Below are positions 40,319-48,854 of a stretch of DNA of 57,582 nucleotides, piece after piece (the stretch's first letter is position 1; each line of letters begins with the position of its first letter). Under the pieces are notes generated by a model that ran no database searches, was not told where the DNA came from, and saw nothing but the letters and a program-made list of their open reading frames with translations. Both the position numbers and the translations under genes were made by a program. Source of the stretch: Treponema sp. C6A8 (GTDB lineage: Bacteria; Spirochaetota; Spirochaetia; Treponematales; Treponemataceae); contig NZ_KK211042.1 in NCBI RefSeq assembly GCF_000619925.1, positions 197,654-255,235 on the forward strand, in the 5' to 3' direction.

Positions 40319-40918
40319 ATGAAGCTTTCAAAAATTTTTGCAGCCGCAATCATCCTCGCATCTGCCGCTTTTACAGGCTGCAATCTGGATTTTTCTAACT
40401 TGTGTGAAGATAAATGGGTGGTGACGAATTATTATACAGAAGCACTCAATATTAAATTCGGAGACTCAACAACAGCAGAAACAATAGCTGCTGCAACATT
40501 AAATGGAACTACACTTACTCCAGCAACTGATACTTTTTCTCACAAGGCTGATACATCAATCACAATAGAAAATGACTACATAGCTTATACAGAGTCATTC
40601 TCTTATTCAGACTCTAAGGCAAAAAGAACTCTGGTGATTAAGGATGCTAAAAAGTATGAGTATAATGTTACAACAACAAAAGAAGTAACGTTTATTTTGA
40701 ATAAAAAAACATATCCGAACACACTTACCGGTGAAACAGCAACTGAAAAAGAAAATGAAATGAAATATACTATTACTACTGCATCCACTGATGCAAATAA
40801 AAGTTTCATCATCTACAAAAACAAGCCAACACTCACATTCTACGACAGCACTTCAAAATCCGTTGGTTACACAGCATCAGAAGACACAACAGGCAAAATC
40901 TGTATCACGATACAATAG
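40319..40918 (+). CDS. Thr-rich lipoprotein, function unknown
   Basis: 199 residues. Signal peptide with lipobox AAFTGC (Cys about residue 21). The mature part is rich in Thr, Lys and Tyr and predicted beta-rich, as in many surface lipoproteins. Codon use is visibly more AT-rich than in its neighbours, which hints at faster evolution or later acquisition. AAAGGAG lies within the end of the previous gene. No family recognised. Confidence 0.7.
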   Translation: MKLSKIFAAAIILASAAFTGCNLDFSNLCEDKWVVTNYYTEALNIKFGDSTTAETIAAATLNGTTLTPATDTFSHKADTSITIENDYIAYTESFSYSDSKAKRTLVIKDAKKYEYNVTTTKEVTFILNKKTYPNTLTGETATEKENEMKYTITTASTDANKSFIIYKNKPTLTFYDSTSKSVGYTASEDTTGKICITIQ

Positions 40919-40919
40919 C

Positions 40920-40990
40920 CACAGATGGGACACAGATTTTCACAGATAAATTCTATCTGTGTCTCTGCGTTTATCTGTGACTAATTATTC
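40920..40990. repeat. Degenerate copy of the ATCTGTG dispersed repeat
   Basis: CACAGATGGGACACAGATTT and then TCTGTGTCTCTGCGTTTATC are related to the repeats at 1-95, 1340-1407 and 1582-1676 but inverted in part. It sits directly after the lipoprotein gene; in it ACAGATAAATTCTATCTGT makes a 7-bp hairpin. Confidence 0.55.
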
Positions 40991-41054
40991 TTCTTTTCTT
41001 TTAGACTCAATTTCATTATATTTACAGTGATTAATTTTATTAAGGAAGTCTAAC

Positions 41055-42284
41055 ATGTCAGATAAGAAAATTCCAATCACATTGTTGTGCGGCTATCTTG
41101 GTGCGGGAAAAACTACCCTTTTGAACCGCGTACTTACAAATCAAAAAGGCTATAAGGTTGCCGTAATTGTAAACGACATCGGCGAAGTAAACGTTGACGA
41201 ACGCCTTATTTCAAAAGAAGCTCAGATTACAGACTCTTCAAGCCTTGTTCCTCTTACAAACGGATGTATCTGCTGTACCCTTAAGAGCGACATGGTTCAG
41301 CAGATTGAAAACCTGATGAAAACAGGTAAATTCGACTACATTATGGTAGAAGCAAGCGGTGTATGCGAACCAATGCCAATTGCCCAGGCAATGGAACAGA
41401 TTGAAATCGGTTATGTTGATAACGTAGTTGGCGTTGTAGATGCCAGCCGCCTTGTAGATGAATTTGATTCAGGTCACGCACTTGAAGAAACCCTTAAAAA
41501 AGATGCAGAAGAAAGCGAAGAAGATATCGAATCACTTTTGATTCAGCAGATTGAATTCTGTTCAACCCTCATCATCAATAAACGCGACCTTGTAACAGAC
41601 GAACAGATGAAGGTTGTACGTGCCGTAATCAACAAGATTCAGCCAAGCGTAAAAGTAATTGAAACATCACACTGCGAAGTTCCAGTAGAAGACGTAATCG
41701 GAACAAACCGCTTTGACTTTGAAACAGTTTATGCTTCTGCCGGCTGGGTAAAAGCCCTTGAAGAGCATGACGAAGAAGATGATAATGACGACCACGACGA
41801 GCATGAGCATGGTGAACATCACGACGAACATGGACACCATGACCATGATGACGATGACGAACATGAGCACGGACATCACCACCACCATGAACACCGCCAC
41901 GAAGGTGAAAGTGAAGACGAATACGGAATCGGAAGCTTTGTTTACTACCGCCGTAAGCCTTTTGACCGCGTAAAACTCGACCAGTTTGCTTCAAAATGGC
42001 CTCGCAACATCATCCGTTCAAAGGGTGTTGTATGGTTCAGCGATGAAGAAGAAATGGCATACGTTCTGGAAACAAGCGGACGCCAGATTTCTGCAGGATA
42101 TTCAGGCCAGTGGCTTGCTGCCTGCCCTAAAGACGAGCAGGAACGCGTACTTGCAGAAGAACCTCAGATGAAAAAAGACTGGGATGAAAAGGTTGGCGAC
42201 CGCATGATTAAAATGGTAATCATCGGACAGCACCTTGACCGCGAACAGATTGAAAAGGATCTGGACGCTTGTCTTGCAAAATAA
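41055..42284 (+). CDS. CobW/COG0523-family GTPase (metallochaperone) with His-rich loop
   Basis: 409 residues. G3E GTPase: Walker A GYLGAGKTTLLNR, the metal-binding CxCC motif GCICCT, the Glu-containing MVEASGVCEP and NKRD for guanine. A C-terminal CobW domain follows (~300-400). Between them is a ~50-residue segment of almost only His, Asp and Glu (residues ~237-287), expected to bind several Zn, Co or Ni ions. Delivers metal to a client enzyme at the cost of GTP. AAGGAAG precedes the ATG. No cobalamin or zinc-transport gene is adjacent. Confidence 0.9.
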   Translation: MSDKKIPITLLCGYLGAGKTTLLNRVLTNQKGYKVAVIVNDIGEVNVDERLISKEAQITDSSSLVPLTNGCICCTLKSDMVQQIENLMKTGKFDYIMVEASGVCEPMPIAQAMEQIEIGYVDNVVGVVDASRLVDEFDSGHALEETLKKDAEESEEDIESLLIQQIEFCSTLIINKRDLVTDEQMKVVRAVINKIQPSVKVIETSHCEVPVEDVIGTNRFDFETVYASAGWVKALEEHDEEDDNDDHDEHEHGEHHDEHGHHDHDDDDEHEHGHHHHHEHRHEGESEDEYGIGSFVYYRRKPFDRVKLDQFASKWPRNIIRSKGVVWFSDEEEMAYVLETSGRQISAGYSGQWLAACPKDEQERVLAEEPQMKKDWDEKVGDRMIKMVIIGQHLDREQIEKDLDACLAK

Positions 42285-42369
42285 GTCAACAATACGTTCC
42301 TATCAATAGAAACTCTTTGATTTTTTTGTTATTATTGCATCAACATTTTCATTTTACTTGGAGGAGATT

Positions 42370-43542
42370 ATGAAAAAAGTATTGCTTGGTGTGTGTGCCG
42401 CTTTGATGGCTGCAGCATTCGTGTCTTGCGGCGGAGAAAAGGCTGCCGTAGTAAAAATCGGTGTTTTTGAACCAGCTTCTGGTGATAACGGAGCCGGCGG
42501 AAAACAGGAAACTCTGGGTATTCAGTACGCAAACAGCGTTACTCCAACTGTTGAAATCGGTGGAAAAGAATACAAAGTTCAGCTTGAAATCGTTGATAAC
42601 GAATCTTCAAACGACAAGGCTGTAACAGCAGCTTCTGAACTTATTTCAAAAGGCGTTTCTGTAGTTCTCGGATCTTACGGTTCTGGCGTTTCAATCGCTG
42701 CCAGCGATACTTTTGCAGCAGCTAATGTTCCTGCAATCGGCGTTACCTGTACAAACCCACAGGTAACTCTTGGAAACGAACACTACTTCCGCATCTGCTT
42801 CCTCGATCCATTCCAGGGAACTGTTCTTGCAAACCTCGCAGCTGATAAATTCACTGCTAAAAAAGCATATTGTCTTTCTAAGCTCGGTGATGACTACTCG
42901 GGCGGTCTTGTAAAATACTTTGTTGATGCATTCAAAAAACTCGGCGGTGAAGTTGTAGAAGAAACTTTTCCGGACGGAACTTCTGACTTTGCAGCATACG
43001 TTGCAAACGCTAAAAAAACTGGTGCAGACGTATTCTTCAGCCCAGTTTCAATTGAAGCTGCAGCCCTCATCATTGAGCAGGCTAACACTCAGGGTATGAC
43101 ACTTCCTATCCTTGCAGGTGATACATGGGACTCTAACGTTGTTCTTGCCCAGGCTAAGGGAACTAAAGTTCAGGTTTACGTAACAACCTTCTTCGTTGAA
43201 GGTTCTACAGATTCTAAAGTTACAGCTTTCGTTGACGGTTTCCGCGGATATTTGAACGCAAACGCAACTGCTAAGACTAACAACGGTGGTGACGATGAAA
43301 TCGCTGCAGTTTCTGCAATGGGATTCGACGTTTACTACACAGCCCTCGAAGCACTTAAAACTGCCGGCAGCACAAAAGGCGCTGACGTAATCAAGGCTCT
43401 TCCAGGCGTTACTTACGAAGGCGTTTCTGGTGCAATCGCATTCGACCAGAACGGCGACGCTGTTCGCGACGTAGCTTACGTTAAAAAAGTAAACAACGAA
43501 AACGGCAAATGGGACTTCGTAGCTCAGCAGTCGGTCAGATAG
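42370..43542 (+). CDS. livJ: Branched-chain amino-acid ABC transporter, binding lipoprotein
   Basis: 390 residues from the ATG at 42370, preceded by GGAGGAG (a TTG at 42358 is upstream of it). Lipobox AAFVSC, then a type I periplasmic-binding protein of the Leu/Ile/Val-binding family (VKIGVFEPASGDNGAGGKQE, SVVLGSYGSGVSIAASDTF, ALKTAGSTKGADVIKAL). It captures ligand in the periplasm for the LivHMGF complex that follows. Ligand preference is not provable from sequence. A palindromic element lies between it and livH. Confidence 0.88.
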   Translation: MKKVLLGVCAALMAAAFVSCGGEKAAVVKIGVFEPASGDNGAGGKQETLGIQYANSVTPTVEIGGKEYKVQLEIVDNESSNDKAVTAASELISKGVSVVLGSYGSGVSIAASDTFAAANVPAIGVTCTNPQVTLGNEHYFRICFLDPFQGTVLANLAADKFTAKKAYCLSKLGDDYSGGLVKYFVDAFKKLGGEVVEETFPDGTSDFAAYVANAKKTGADVFFSPVSIEAAALIIEQANTQGMTLPILAGDTWDSNVVLAQAKGTKVQVYVTTFFVEGSTDSKVTAFVDGFRGYLNANATAKTNNGGDDEIAAVSAMGFDVYYTALEALKTAGSTKGADVIKALPGVTYEGVSGAIAFDQNGDAVRDVAYVKKVNNENGKWDFVAQQSVR

Positions 43543-43700
43543 GTTAAAGGTGCCAGGTTTTAGGTTATAGGATAAGGGGGAAAGCCTTCCCCCTGGACTC
43601 AACCCGCAGACGGTTTTCGCCACACCCCCATCTCCTAGGGAGCTTCGCCCCCTAAAACCCCTAAAACCTGTCACCTAATACCTATCACCTATATCCCCCT
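43543..43700. repeat. GC-rich palindromic element between livJ and livH
   Basis: The core (43576-43660) holds an 8-bp stem AGGGGGAA/TTCCCCCT and CTAGGGAGCTTCGCCCCCTA. It is flanked by inverted copies of a GGTGNCAGGTTTTAGG-like unit (43548-43571 and, reverse-complemented, 43660-43690). On the minus strand the core shares GGGGTTTTAGGGGG, CGAAGC, CCCTAGG and GGGGAAGGCTTTCCCC with the insertion inside rqcH, so both are copies of one dispersed element. Being transcribed, it may protect livJ mRNA or end part of the transcript. Confidence 0.75.
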
Positions 43701-43761
43701 TTTTTTCATCATCATTTTTCTATATAATTACAAAGATATTTTAAAATTATAGGAAAAAGTG

Positions 43762-44646
43762 ATGGATTTTTTACAAAATAACCTTCCTTACATTCTGGCA
43801 GGCATTTCTACGGGCGGACAGTACGCGCTCATAGCAATCGGTTACACAATGGTTTACGGCATCCTCCGCCTTATAAACTTTGCCCACGGTGATGTTTTTA
43901 TGGCAGCGGGTCTGATTATGATTTATTCATACAGCGTTATGCCTCTCTGGGTTTCAATTCCATTTACAATCATTCTGACAGTTTTACTCGGCTTTGCAGT
44001 TGAGCGAATTGCCTACAAGCCTCTGCGCAATGCACCACGAATGTCTATCATGATTAGTGCAATCGGTATGAGCTATCTTTTACAGAACCTTGCCCTTTAT
44101 GTAACAGGCGGTCTTCTTAAAAAGTACCCTACAATTCCTTGGATCAGCGATTCAATCACAATCGCAGGTGCAATCACAAAACGCGTTACAATCATCACAC
44201 CGTTTTTGACAATTCTCTTGGTTGTTGCTCTTGTTCTTCTTATTAATCATACAAAAATCGGAATGGCAATGCGCGCCGTTTCTAAGGATTTTGAAACAGC
44301 CCAGCTTATGGGAATTAAAATCGACTCGGTTATCTCTATGACCTTTATTATCGGTTCCTTCCTTGCCGCTGTCGGCTCAATTCTTTTCTTCTCAAACTAT
44401 CCTGGTGTTACCCCTACAGTCGGCGGTATGCCTGGCCTCAAAGCCTTTGTTGCGGCAGTATTCGGGGGAATCGGTTCAATTCCTGGCGCTGTAATCGGAG
44501 CCTTTTTGATTGGTATCTGCGAAAACATCATCAAGGGTGTGGGCCTTACAACCTTCAGCGACGCCTTCACCTTTGTTCTTTTGATTTGTGTCCTTATGTT
44601 CATGCCGACCGGTATCTTCGGTGAAAAAGTTACCGACAAAGTTTAA
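43762..44646 (+). CDS. livH: Branched-chain amino-acid ABC transporter permease LivH
   Basis: 294 residues from the ATG at 43762 (a GTG one codon earlier is also possible; AGGA lies 7 nt upstream). Eight or so membrane segments, with GYTMVYGILRLINFAHGD and GMPGLKAFVAAVFGGIGSIP typical of LivH. Forms the membrane channel with LivM. livM follows after 18 nt. Confidence 0.94.
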   Translation: MDFLQNNLPYILAGISTGGQYALIAIGYTMVYGILRLINFAHGDVFMAAGLIMIYSYSVMPLWVSIPFTIILTVLLGFAVERIAYKPLRNAPRMSIMISAIGMSYLLQNLALYVTGGLLKKYPTIPWISDSITIAGAITKRVTIITPFLTILLVVALVLLINHTKIGMAMRAVSKDFETAQLMGIKIDSVISMTFIIGSFLAAVGSILFFSNYPGVTPTVGGMPGLKAFVAAVFGGIGSIPGAVIGAFLIGICENIIKGVGLTTFSDAFTFVLLICVLMFMPTGIFGEKVTDKV

Positions 44647-44664
44647 TCAAACCGGAGAAATCAG

Positions 44665-45765
44665 ATGGAAAAAATAAGTTTAAAAGATAAAAAATATCAG
44701 ATAATCAGCTGGGGACTGCTGGTTCTTCTTTTTGCCTTTGTTGCAATTCTGGAAGCCGTCGTGCCCCCTACCCACATCCTCTTCACCGTTCTGAAAAAAG
44801 GTGCAATTTACGCCCTTGTTGCCGTTTCGATGAACCTTCTGAACGGTTTTACAGGACTTTTCAGCCTTGGTCAGGCAGGCTTTATGCTTTTGGGAGCCTA
44901 CACTTACGCAATTTTTACAATCCCGGTTTCGGCCCGCGCCCAGGTTTACCAGTATTTTGACGGAGGCGCAATTCAGTTTACAATTCCTGTTTTTGCAGCC
45001 CTGATTCTTGCGGGCCTTGTTGCGGCCTTTTTTGCATATTTAATCGGACTTCCAGTTCTTCACTTAAAGTCAGACTACCTCGCAATCGCAACTCTGGGTT
45101 TTGCAGAAATCATCCGTGCCATTTTCCAGTGGGATAAGCTTGGCGTAATTACAAACGGTTCAAACCTTCTGCGTAAATATCCTGTTTTCCGCTCAACCCT
45201 TTTTTACTTTGCAGTAAGCGGACTTTGTATTGCAATCATCATGCTTTTGATTAATTCAACTTACGGACGCGCCTTTAAGGCAATCCGCGATGATGAAGTT
45301 GCGGCAGAAGCTATGGGTATCAACCTTGCCCACCACAAGCAGCTTGCCTTTACAATCAGTTCTTTCTTTGCAGGAATTTCTGGCGCCCTTCTTGCTATGT
45401 TCCAGACAACAATTCAGGCAAGCCAGTTCAAGTCTGCAATGACTTACGAAATCCTTTTGATTGTCGTAATCGGCGGTATCGGAAGCGTTACAGGAAGCTG
45501 CATTGCATCCTTCCTCTTTATTGCCTGCTCAGAATGGTGGCTGCGCTTTTTGGACAACGCAAACCTCAACTTTACTTCAATTCAGATTTTGCGCCCGGGC
45601 TTCCGCAAGGTTGTATTCTCGGTTGTAATCATGCTGATTGTACTTTTCTACCAGAAAGGAATTATGGGCGAGCACGAATTCTCTCTTAAGGGAATTATAA
45701 ATCGTCTTAAAAACATCAAACCTCTTAAAGCTAGAAAGAATCCTGATTTTAAGGAGGTTCGCTAA
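44665..45765 (+). CDS. livM: Branched-chain amino-acid ABC transporter permease LivM
   Basis: 366 residues, about ten membrane segments. LivM signatures: GFTGLFSLGQAGFMLLGAY, LHLKSDYLAIATLGFAEI, AFKAIRDDEVAAEAMGI (the coupling helix that contacts the ATPases) and VVIGGIGSVTGS. A basic C-terminal tail (~345-366) is cytoplasmic. Its stop codon is directly followed by the livG ATG. Confidence 0.95.
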   Translation: MEKISLKDKKYQIISWGLLVLLFAFVAILEAVVPPTHILFTVLKKGAIYALVAVSMNLLNGFTGLFSLGQAGFMLLGAYTYAIFTIPVSARAQVYQYFDGGAIQFTIPVFAALILAGLVAAFFAYLIGLPVLHLKSDYLAIATLGFAEIIRAIFQWDKLGVITNGSNLLRKYPVFRSTLFYFAVSGLCIAIIMLLINSTYGRAFKAIRDDEVAAEAMGINLAHHKQLAFTISSFFAGISGALLAMFQTTIQASQFKSAMTYEILLIVVIGGIGSVTGSCIASFLFIACSEWWLRFLDNANLNFTSIQILRPGFRKVVFSVVIMLIVLFYQKGIMGEHEFSLKGIINRLKNIKPLKARKNPDFKEVR

Positions 45766-46611
45766 ATGTCAGCTACAGAAAAAGTTCTTGAAATGAAAAA
45801 CATCACAATGCAGTTTGGCGGCGTTGTGGCTGTAAATAATCTTTCTCTCAATGTAAATAAGGGCGAAATTGTTTCGCTGATTGGTCCTAACGGGGCCGGA
45901 AAAACAACTGCCTTCAACGTTGTAACCGGTGTTTACGCTCCTACAAACGGTGCGGTTTACTTTAACGGTAAGGAAATTGTAGAAAACTTCCCTGCCGGAA
46001 AAATGAAAAAGCTTTACGCAGGAACAAACCGCGGCGACTACACAAAACGCCTTGAACCAACTCCTGATGTAATTACAAAGCTTGGAATTGCCCGTACCTT
46101 CCAGAACATCCGTCTTTGGAAGAGTCAGACTGTATTTACAAACGTTCTGATCGCAAAACACATGCGTAAGACAAGCAATATCTTTTCTGCAACCTTCCGC
46201 CTTAACCACAAGGAAGAAAAAAAGCAGCGGGAAGAAACAGAAGAACTCTTGAAGATTCTGGGACTTTACGAGGTTCGCAACGAGCTTTGTACTTCTCTTC
46301 CATACGGACTTCAGCGCCGCCTGGAAATTGCCCGCGCCCTTGCCACAAATCCAAGCCTTCTTTTGCTTGATGAACCGGCAGCCGGCATGAACCCTCAGGA
46401 AACAGCAGAACTTACAGACTTTATCAGAAAAATCCGCGATGATTTCCACCTTACAGTCTTTATGATTGAACATCACATGGACCTTGTAATGGATATTTCT
46501 GACCGCATTTACGTTTTGAACTTTGGAGCTTTGATTGCTCAGGGAACTCCGGAAGAAATTCAGAATAATCCTGAAGTTATTTCGGCATATCTTGGAGAAA
46601 GCGAGGAATAA
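45766..46611 (+). CDS. livG: Branched-chain amino-acid ABC transporter ATPase LivG
   Basis: 281 residues. ABC ATPase with Walker A GPNGAGKTTAFNV, Q-loop in IARTFQNIRLW, signature LPYGLQRRLEIARAL, Walker B LLLLDEPAAGMN and the switch His in FMIEHHMD. The extended loop near residues 75-100 is typical of LivG. The C-terminal QGTPEEIQNNPEVISAYLG is the family tail. The livF gene follows at a 1-nt distance. Confidence 0.95.
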   Translation: MSATEKVLEMKNITMQFGGVVAVNNLSLNVNKGEIVSLIGPNGAGKTTAFNVVTGVYAPTNGAVYFNGKEIVENFPAGKMKKLYAGTNRGDYTKRLEPTPDVITKLGIARTFQNIRLWKSQTVFTNVLIAKHMRKTSNIFSATFRLNHKEEKKQREETEELLKILGLYEVRNELCTSLPYGLQRRLEIARALATNPSLLLLDEPAAGMNPQETAELTDFIRKIRDDFHLTVFMIEHHMDLVMDISDRIYVLNFGALIAQGTPEEIQNNPEVISAYLGESEE

Positions 46612-46612
46612 T

Positions 46613-47323
46613 ATGCTTAGAATTTCTGATTTACATGTATCATACGGCGGAATTAAGGCACTTCGCGGAATCAACCTTGAAGTTCCTGACGGAAAAATCG
46701 TTACTCTGATTGGCGCAAACGGTGCCGGAAAGTCTACCCTGCTCCGTTCTATCAGCGGACTTGTAAAACCTCAGGAAGGTTCAATCAGACTTGATAACAA
46801 GGAACTCATCTGGAGTCCTATTAATAAAATCTGTGCAGAAGGAATTGCCCTTTCGCCTGAAGGCCGCCACGTCTTTTCTGATTTGACAGTTCTTGAAAAT
46901 CTGATGATTGGTGCCTACCTTAGAAAAGACAAGGAAACCATCCAGGATGACCTGGCATGGATTTACGAACTTTTCCCACGTTTGAAAGAAAGAAGCTGGC
47001 AGTTTGCAGGAACCCTTTCCGGCGGTGAACAGCAGATGCTGGCCCTGGGTCGTGCCCTTATGAGCCGTCCAAAGGTTCTCATGCTTGATGAACCTTCACT
47101 TGGACTTGCACCCCTTATTGTTCAGCAGATTTTTGACATCATCCGGGAAATCAACAAAAAGGGTGTTACAATTCTTCTTGTTGAACAGAACGCAAACATG
47201 GCCCTTAAAACTGCCGACATTGCCTACGTTCTGGAAACAGGCGAAATCGTACTGCAGGGAAGCGGAAAAGAGCTTCTTGAAAACCCGACAGTGCGCGAAG
47301 CATATTTAGGAAAGAAAAAGTAG
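46613..47323 (+). CDS. livF: Branched-chain amino-acid ABC transporter ATPase LivF
   Basis: 236 residues from the ATG at 46613; an open frame extends to 46535 inside livG but the family begins at MLRISDLHVSYGG, and GAGG precedes this ATG. Walker A GANGAGKSTLLRS, signature LSGGEQQMLALGRAL, Walker B MLDEPSLGLAP, switch His position replaced by Gln (LLVEQNANMA), which is normal for LivF. Its stop TAG shares its G with the GTG of rqcH. Confidence 0.95.
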   Translation: MLRISDLHVSYGGIKALRGINLEVPDGKIVTLIGANGAGKSTLLRSISGLVKPQEGSIRLDNKELIWSPINKICAEGIALSPEGRHVFSDLTVLENLMIGAYLRKDKETIQDDLAWIYELFPRLKERSWQFAGTLSGGEQQMLALGRALMSRPKVLMLDEPSLGLAPLIVQQIFDIIREINKKGVTILLVEQNANMALKTADIAYVLETGEIVLQGSGKELLENPTVREAYLGKKK

Positions 47324-48831
47324 TGTCTTTAAACTGTAACGAAATCAACCTTGTTTTGTCTGAACTGAATCTGGAAGGGGCCTTTATTCAGGACATAATC
47401 CAGCCGGGTTATGATACTCTGGCCCTTTACACCTACAAGGAAGGAAGTGCAAAAACTCTTCTGATTTGTACTGCCCAGAATTCGGTACGCATAAACGAAA
47501 CAAGGCGCAAAATTACCAAGAATCCCAAACCGCTCAGGTTTATGGAATTCCTTAAGTCAAAAATAAAGGGATGCCGCATAAACACCTGTGCCCAGATTGG
47601 GCTTGAACGCGTTATTAAAATGGAGCTTTCTCATTCGGATGATGAGCGTTTTAATATGTACATCCGCCTCTGGAATAACGCGGCCAACGTAATTTTGTGC
47701 GACGAAAATGATTTTGTTTTAGATTCCATGTTCCGCCGCCCGGAAAGATATGAAATGAAGGGCGAAACTTTTATTCCTCCGGCTGTAATTGAAGAAAAAC
47801 TCAAGGATGCGGAAGAGAGATTCCCGATTCGTAATTGGTCTAAGGGGGTTTTAGGGGGAGAGCGAAGCGCCCCCCTAGGCGAAGGGGTAGCGGAGAAAGC
47901 CGAAGGCGTTCGCAGCGAGGGGAAGGCTTTCCCCTCATTTAACGAGTATATCGACTGGTGGTACTCCGAGCATGCGGACAACCTTAGCCGCGAATCGCTT
48001 CTGGAAAAGGCTGAAAAATGGTACGAGGGTGTAAAATCCAAGCGGGAAAATGCCCTCAACAATCTTTTGAACAAGCAGGAAGAGTTTAAGAACGCGCCTC
48101 AGCTCAAGCATCAGGGCGATTTGATTATGTCTTACGCCCATCTGATTGACGGCACTTCAAAATATCTGGAATGCGAGGACTATGAAAGCGGAAAAAGAGT
48201 TCGCCTTTTGATTGACCCGAAAAAATCGGGGCAGGAAAATGCGGCTGAATACTATAAAAATTACAAAAAGGCTGTGAGCGGGGCGGAAGAGCTGGAGCAC
48301 GACATTCAGATTGCCCGCCTGCAGCTGGAAAAGCTTGAAAAACAGTATGCGGACATTCTGGCGGAAAAAAATCCGGTCAAAATCGAACAGATGCTGCGCC
48401 GCGATTCAACACCAGCCCAGAAGCAGAAGAAATCTCACCCGGGCCTGGACTATACTGTAAACGGCTGGCTGATTTATGTGGGCCGGGATGCTAACGAAAA
48501 CGATGAGCTTTTGCGTCATCATGTACGCGGGGAAGATTTGTGGCTTCACGTGCGGGATTTTGCTGGCGGCTACGTTTTTATCAAGGCTCAGAAAAACAAA
48601 ACCGTGCCTCTGGATATTCTTCTGGATGCGGCAAACCTTGCGGTTTACTATTCAAAGGCGCGTACTAACACAAAAGTTGATTTGTATTATACTCATGTTA
48701 AATATCTTCGCCGTGCAAAAAACGGACCAAAGGGTCTTGTCATTCCGACTCAGGAAAAGAACCTTTGCGTTACGCCGGATAAGGCCCGTCTCAGCAGGCT
48801 GGACTTTTTGCACGAAGAGAGTATGATTTAA
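47323..48831 (+). CDS. rqcH: RqcH / NFACT-family ribosome quality-control protein
   Basis: 502 residues, GTG start with AGGAAAG upstream, overlapping the livF stop by 1 nt. RqcH binds stalled 50S-tRNA complexes and adds alanine tails. NFACT-N domain (~1-170) with GLERVIKMEL at the key site, where Bacillus has Asp-Arg and this protein has Glu95-Arg96; a coiled-coil (~220-360); and NFACT-R (HHVRGEDLWLHVRDFAGGYV and THVKYLRRAKNGPKGLV). Residues ~173-204 (WSKGVLGGERSAPLGEG and on) are foreign-looking: they are encoded by a palindromic DNA element inserted in frame. The remaining sequence is ordinary. Confidence 0.9.
   Translation: MSLNCNEINLVLSELNLEGAFIQDIIQPGYDTLALYTYKEGSAKTLLICTAQNSVRINETRRKITKNPKPLRFMEFLKSKIKGCRINTCAQIGLERVIKMELSHSDDERFNMYIRLWNNAANVILCDENDFVLDSMFRRPERYEMKGETFIPPAVIEEKLKDAEERFPIRNWSKGVLGGERSAPLGEGVAEKAEGVRSEGKAFPSFNEYIDWWYSEHADNLSRESLLEKAEKWYEGVKSKRENALNNLLNKQEEFKNAPQLKHQGDLIMSYAHLIDGTSKYLECEDYESGKRVRLLIDPKKSGQENAAEYYKNYKKAVSGAEELEHDIQIARLQLEKLEKQYADILAEKNPVKIEQMLRRDSTPAQKQKKSHPGLDYTVNGWLIYVGRDANENDELLRHHVRGEDLWLHVRDFAGGYVFIKAQKNKTVPLDILLDAANLAVYYSKARTNTKVDLYYTHVKYLRRAKNGPKGLVIPTQEKNLCVTPDKARLSRLDFLHEESMI
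47839..47934 (+). repeat. Palindromic element inserted in frame within rqcH
   Basis: About 96 bp, GC-rich, ending with the inverted repeat GGGGAAGGCTTTCCCC. It shares several blocks in order (GGGGTTTTAGGGGG, CGAAGC, CCCTAGG, GGGGTNGNGGNGAAANCCG) with the minus strand of the element between livJ and livH. It adds about 32 residues without a stop or frameshift. Flanking codons rejoin as PIRNW...SFNEYIDWWY. Confidence 0.85.
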
Positions 48832-48854
48832 GAAAGAGGTGGGGAAAAACTAAA

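Noticed and set aside
41629..41994. Minus-strand ORFs opposite the His-rich loop of the CobW-type gene
   Set aside because: Composition simply mirrors the CAY/GAY codon runs of the plus-strand gene.
42285..42369. Riboswitch upstream of livJ
   Set aside because: The gap is only about 85 nt and AT-rich with no conserved aptamer-like structure.
45769..46674. 301-codon minus-strand ORF opposite livG
   Set aside because: Antisense shadow of a canonical ABC ATPase; Cys/Phe-rich composition typical of non-coding frames.
47839..47934. Frameshift or sequencing error in rqcH
   Set aside because: The frame continues unbroken on both sides, and the segment has relatives elsewhere, so an inserted element explains it better.
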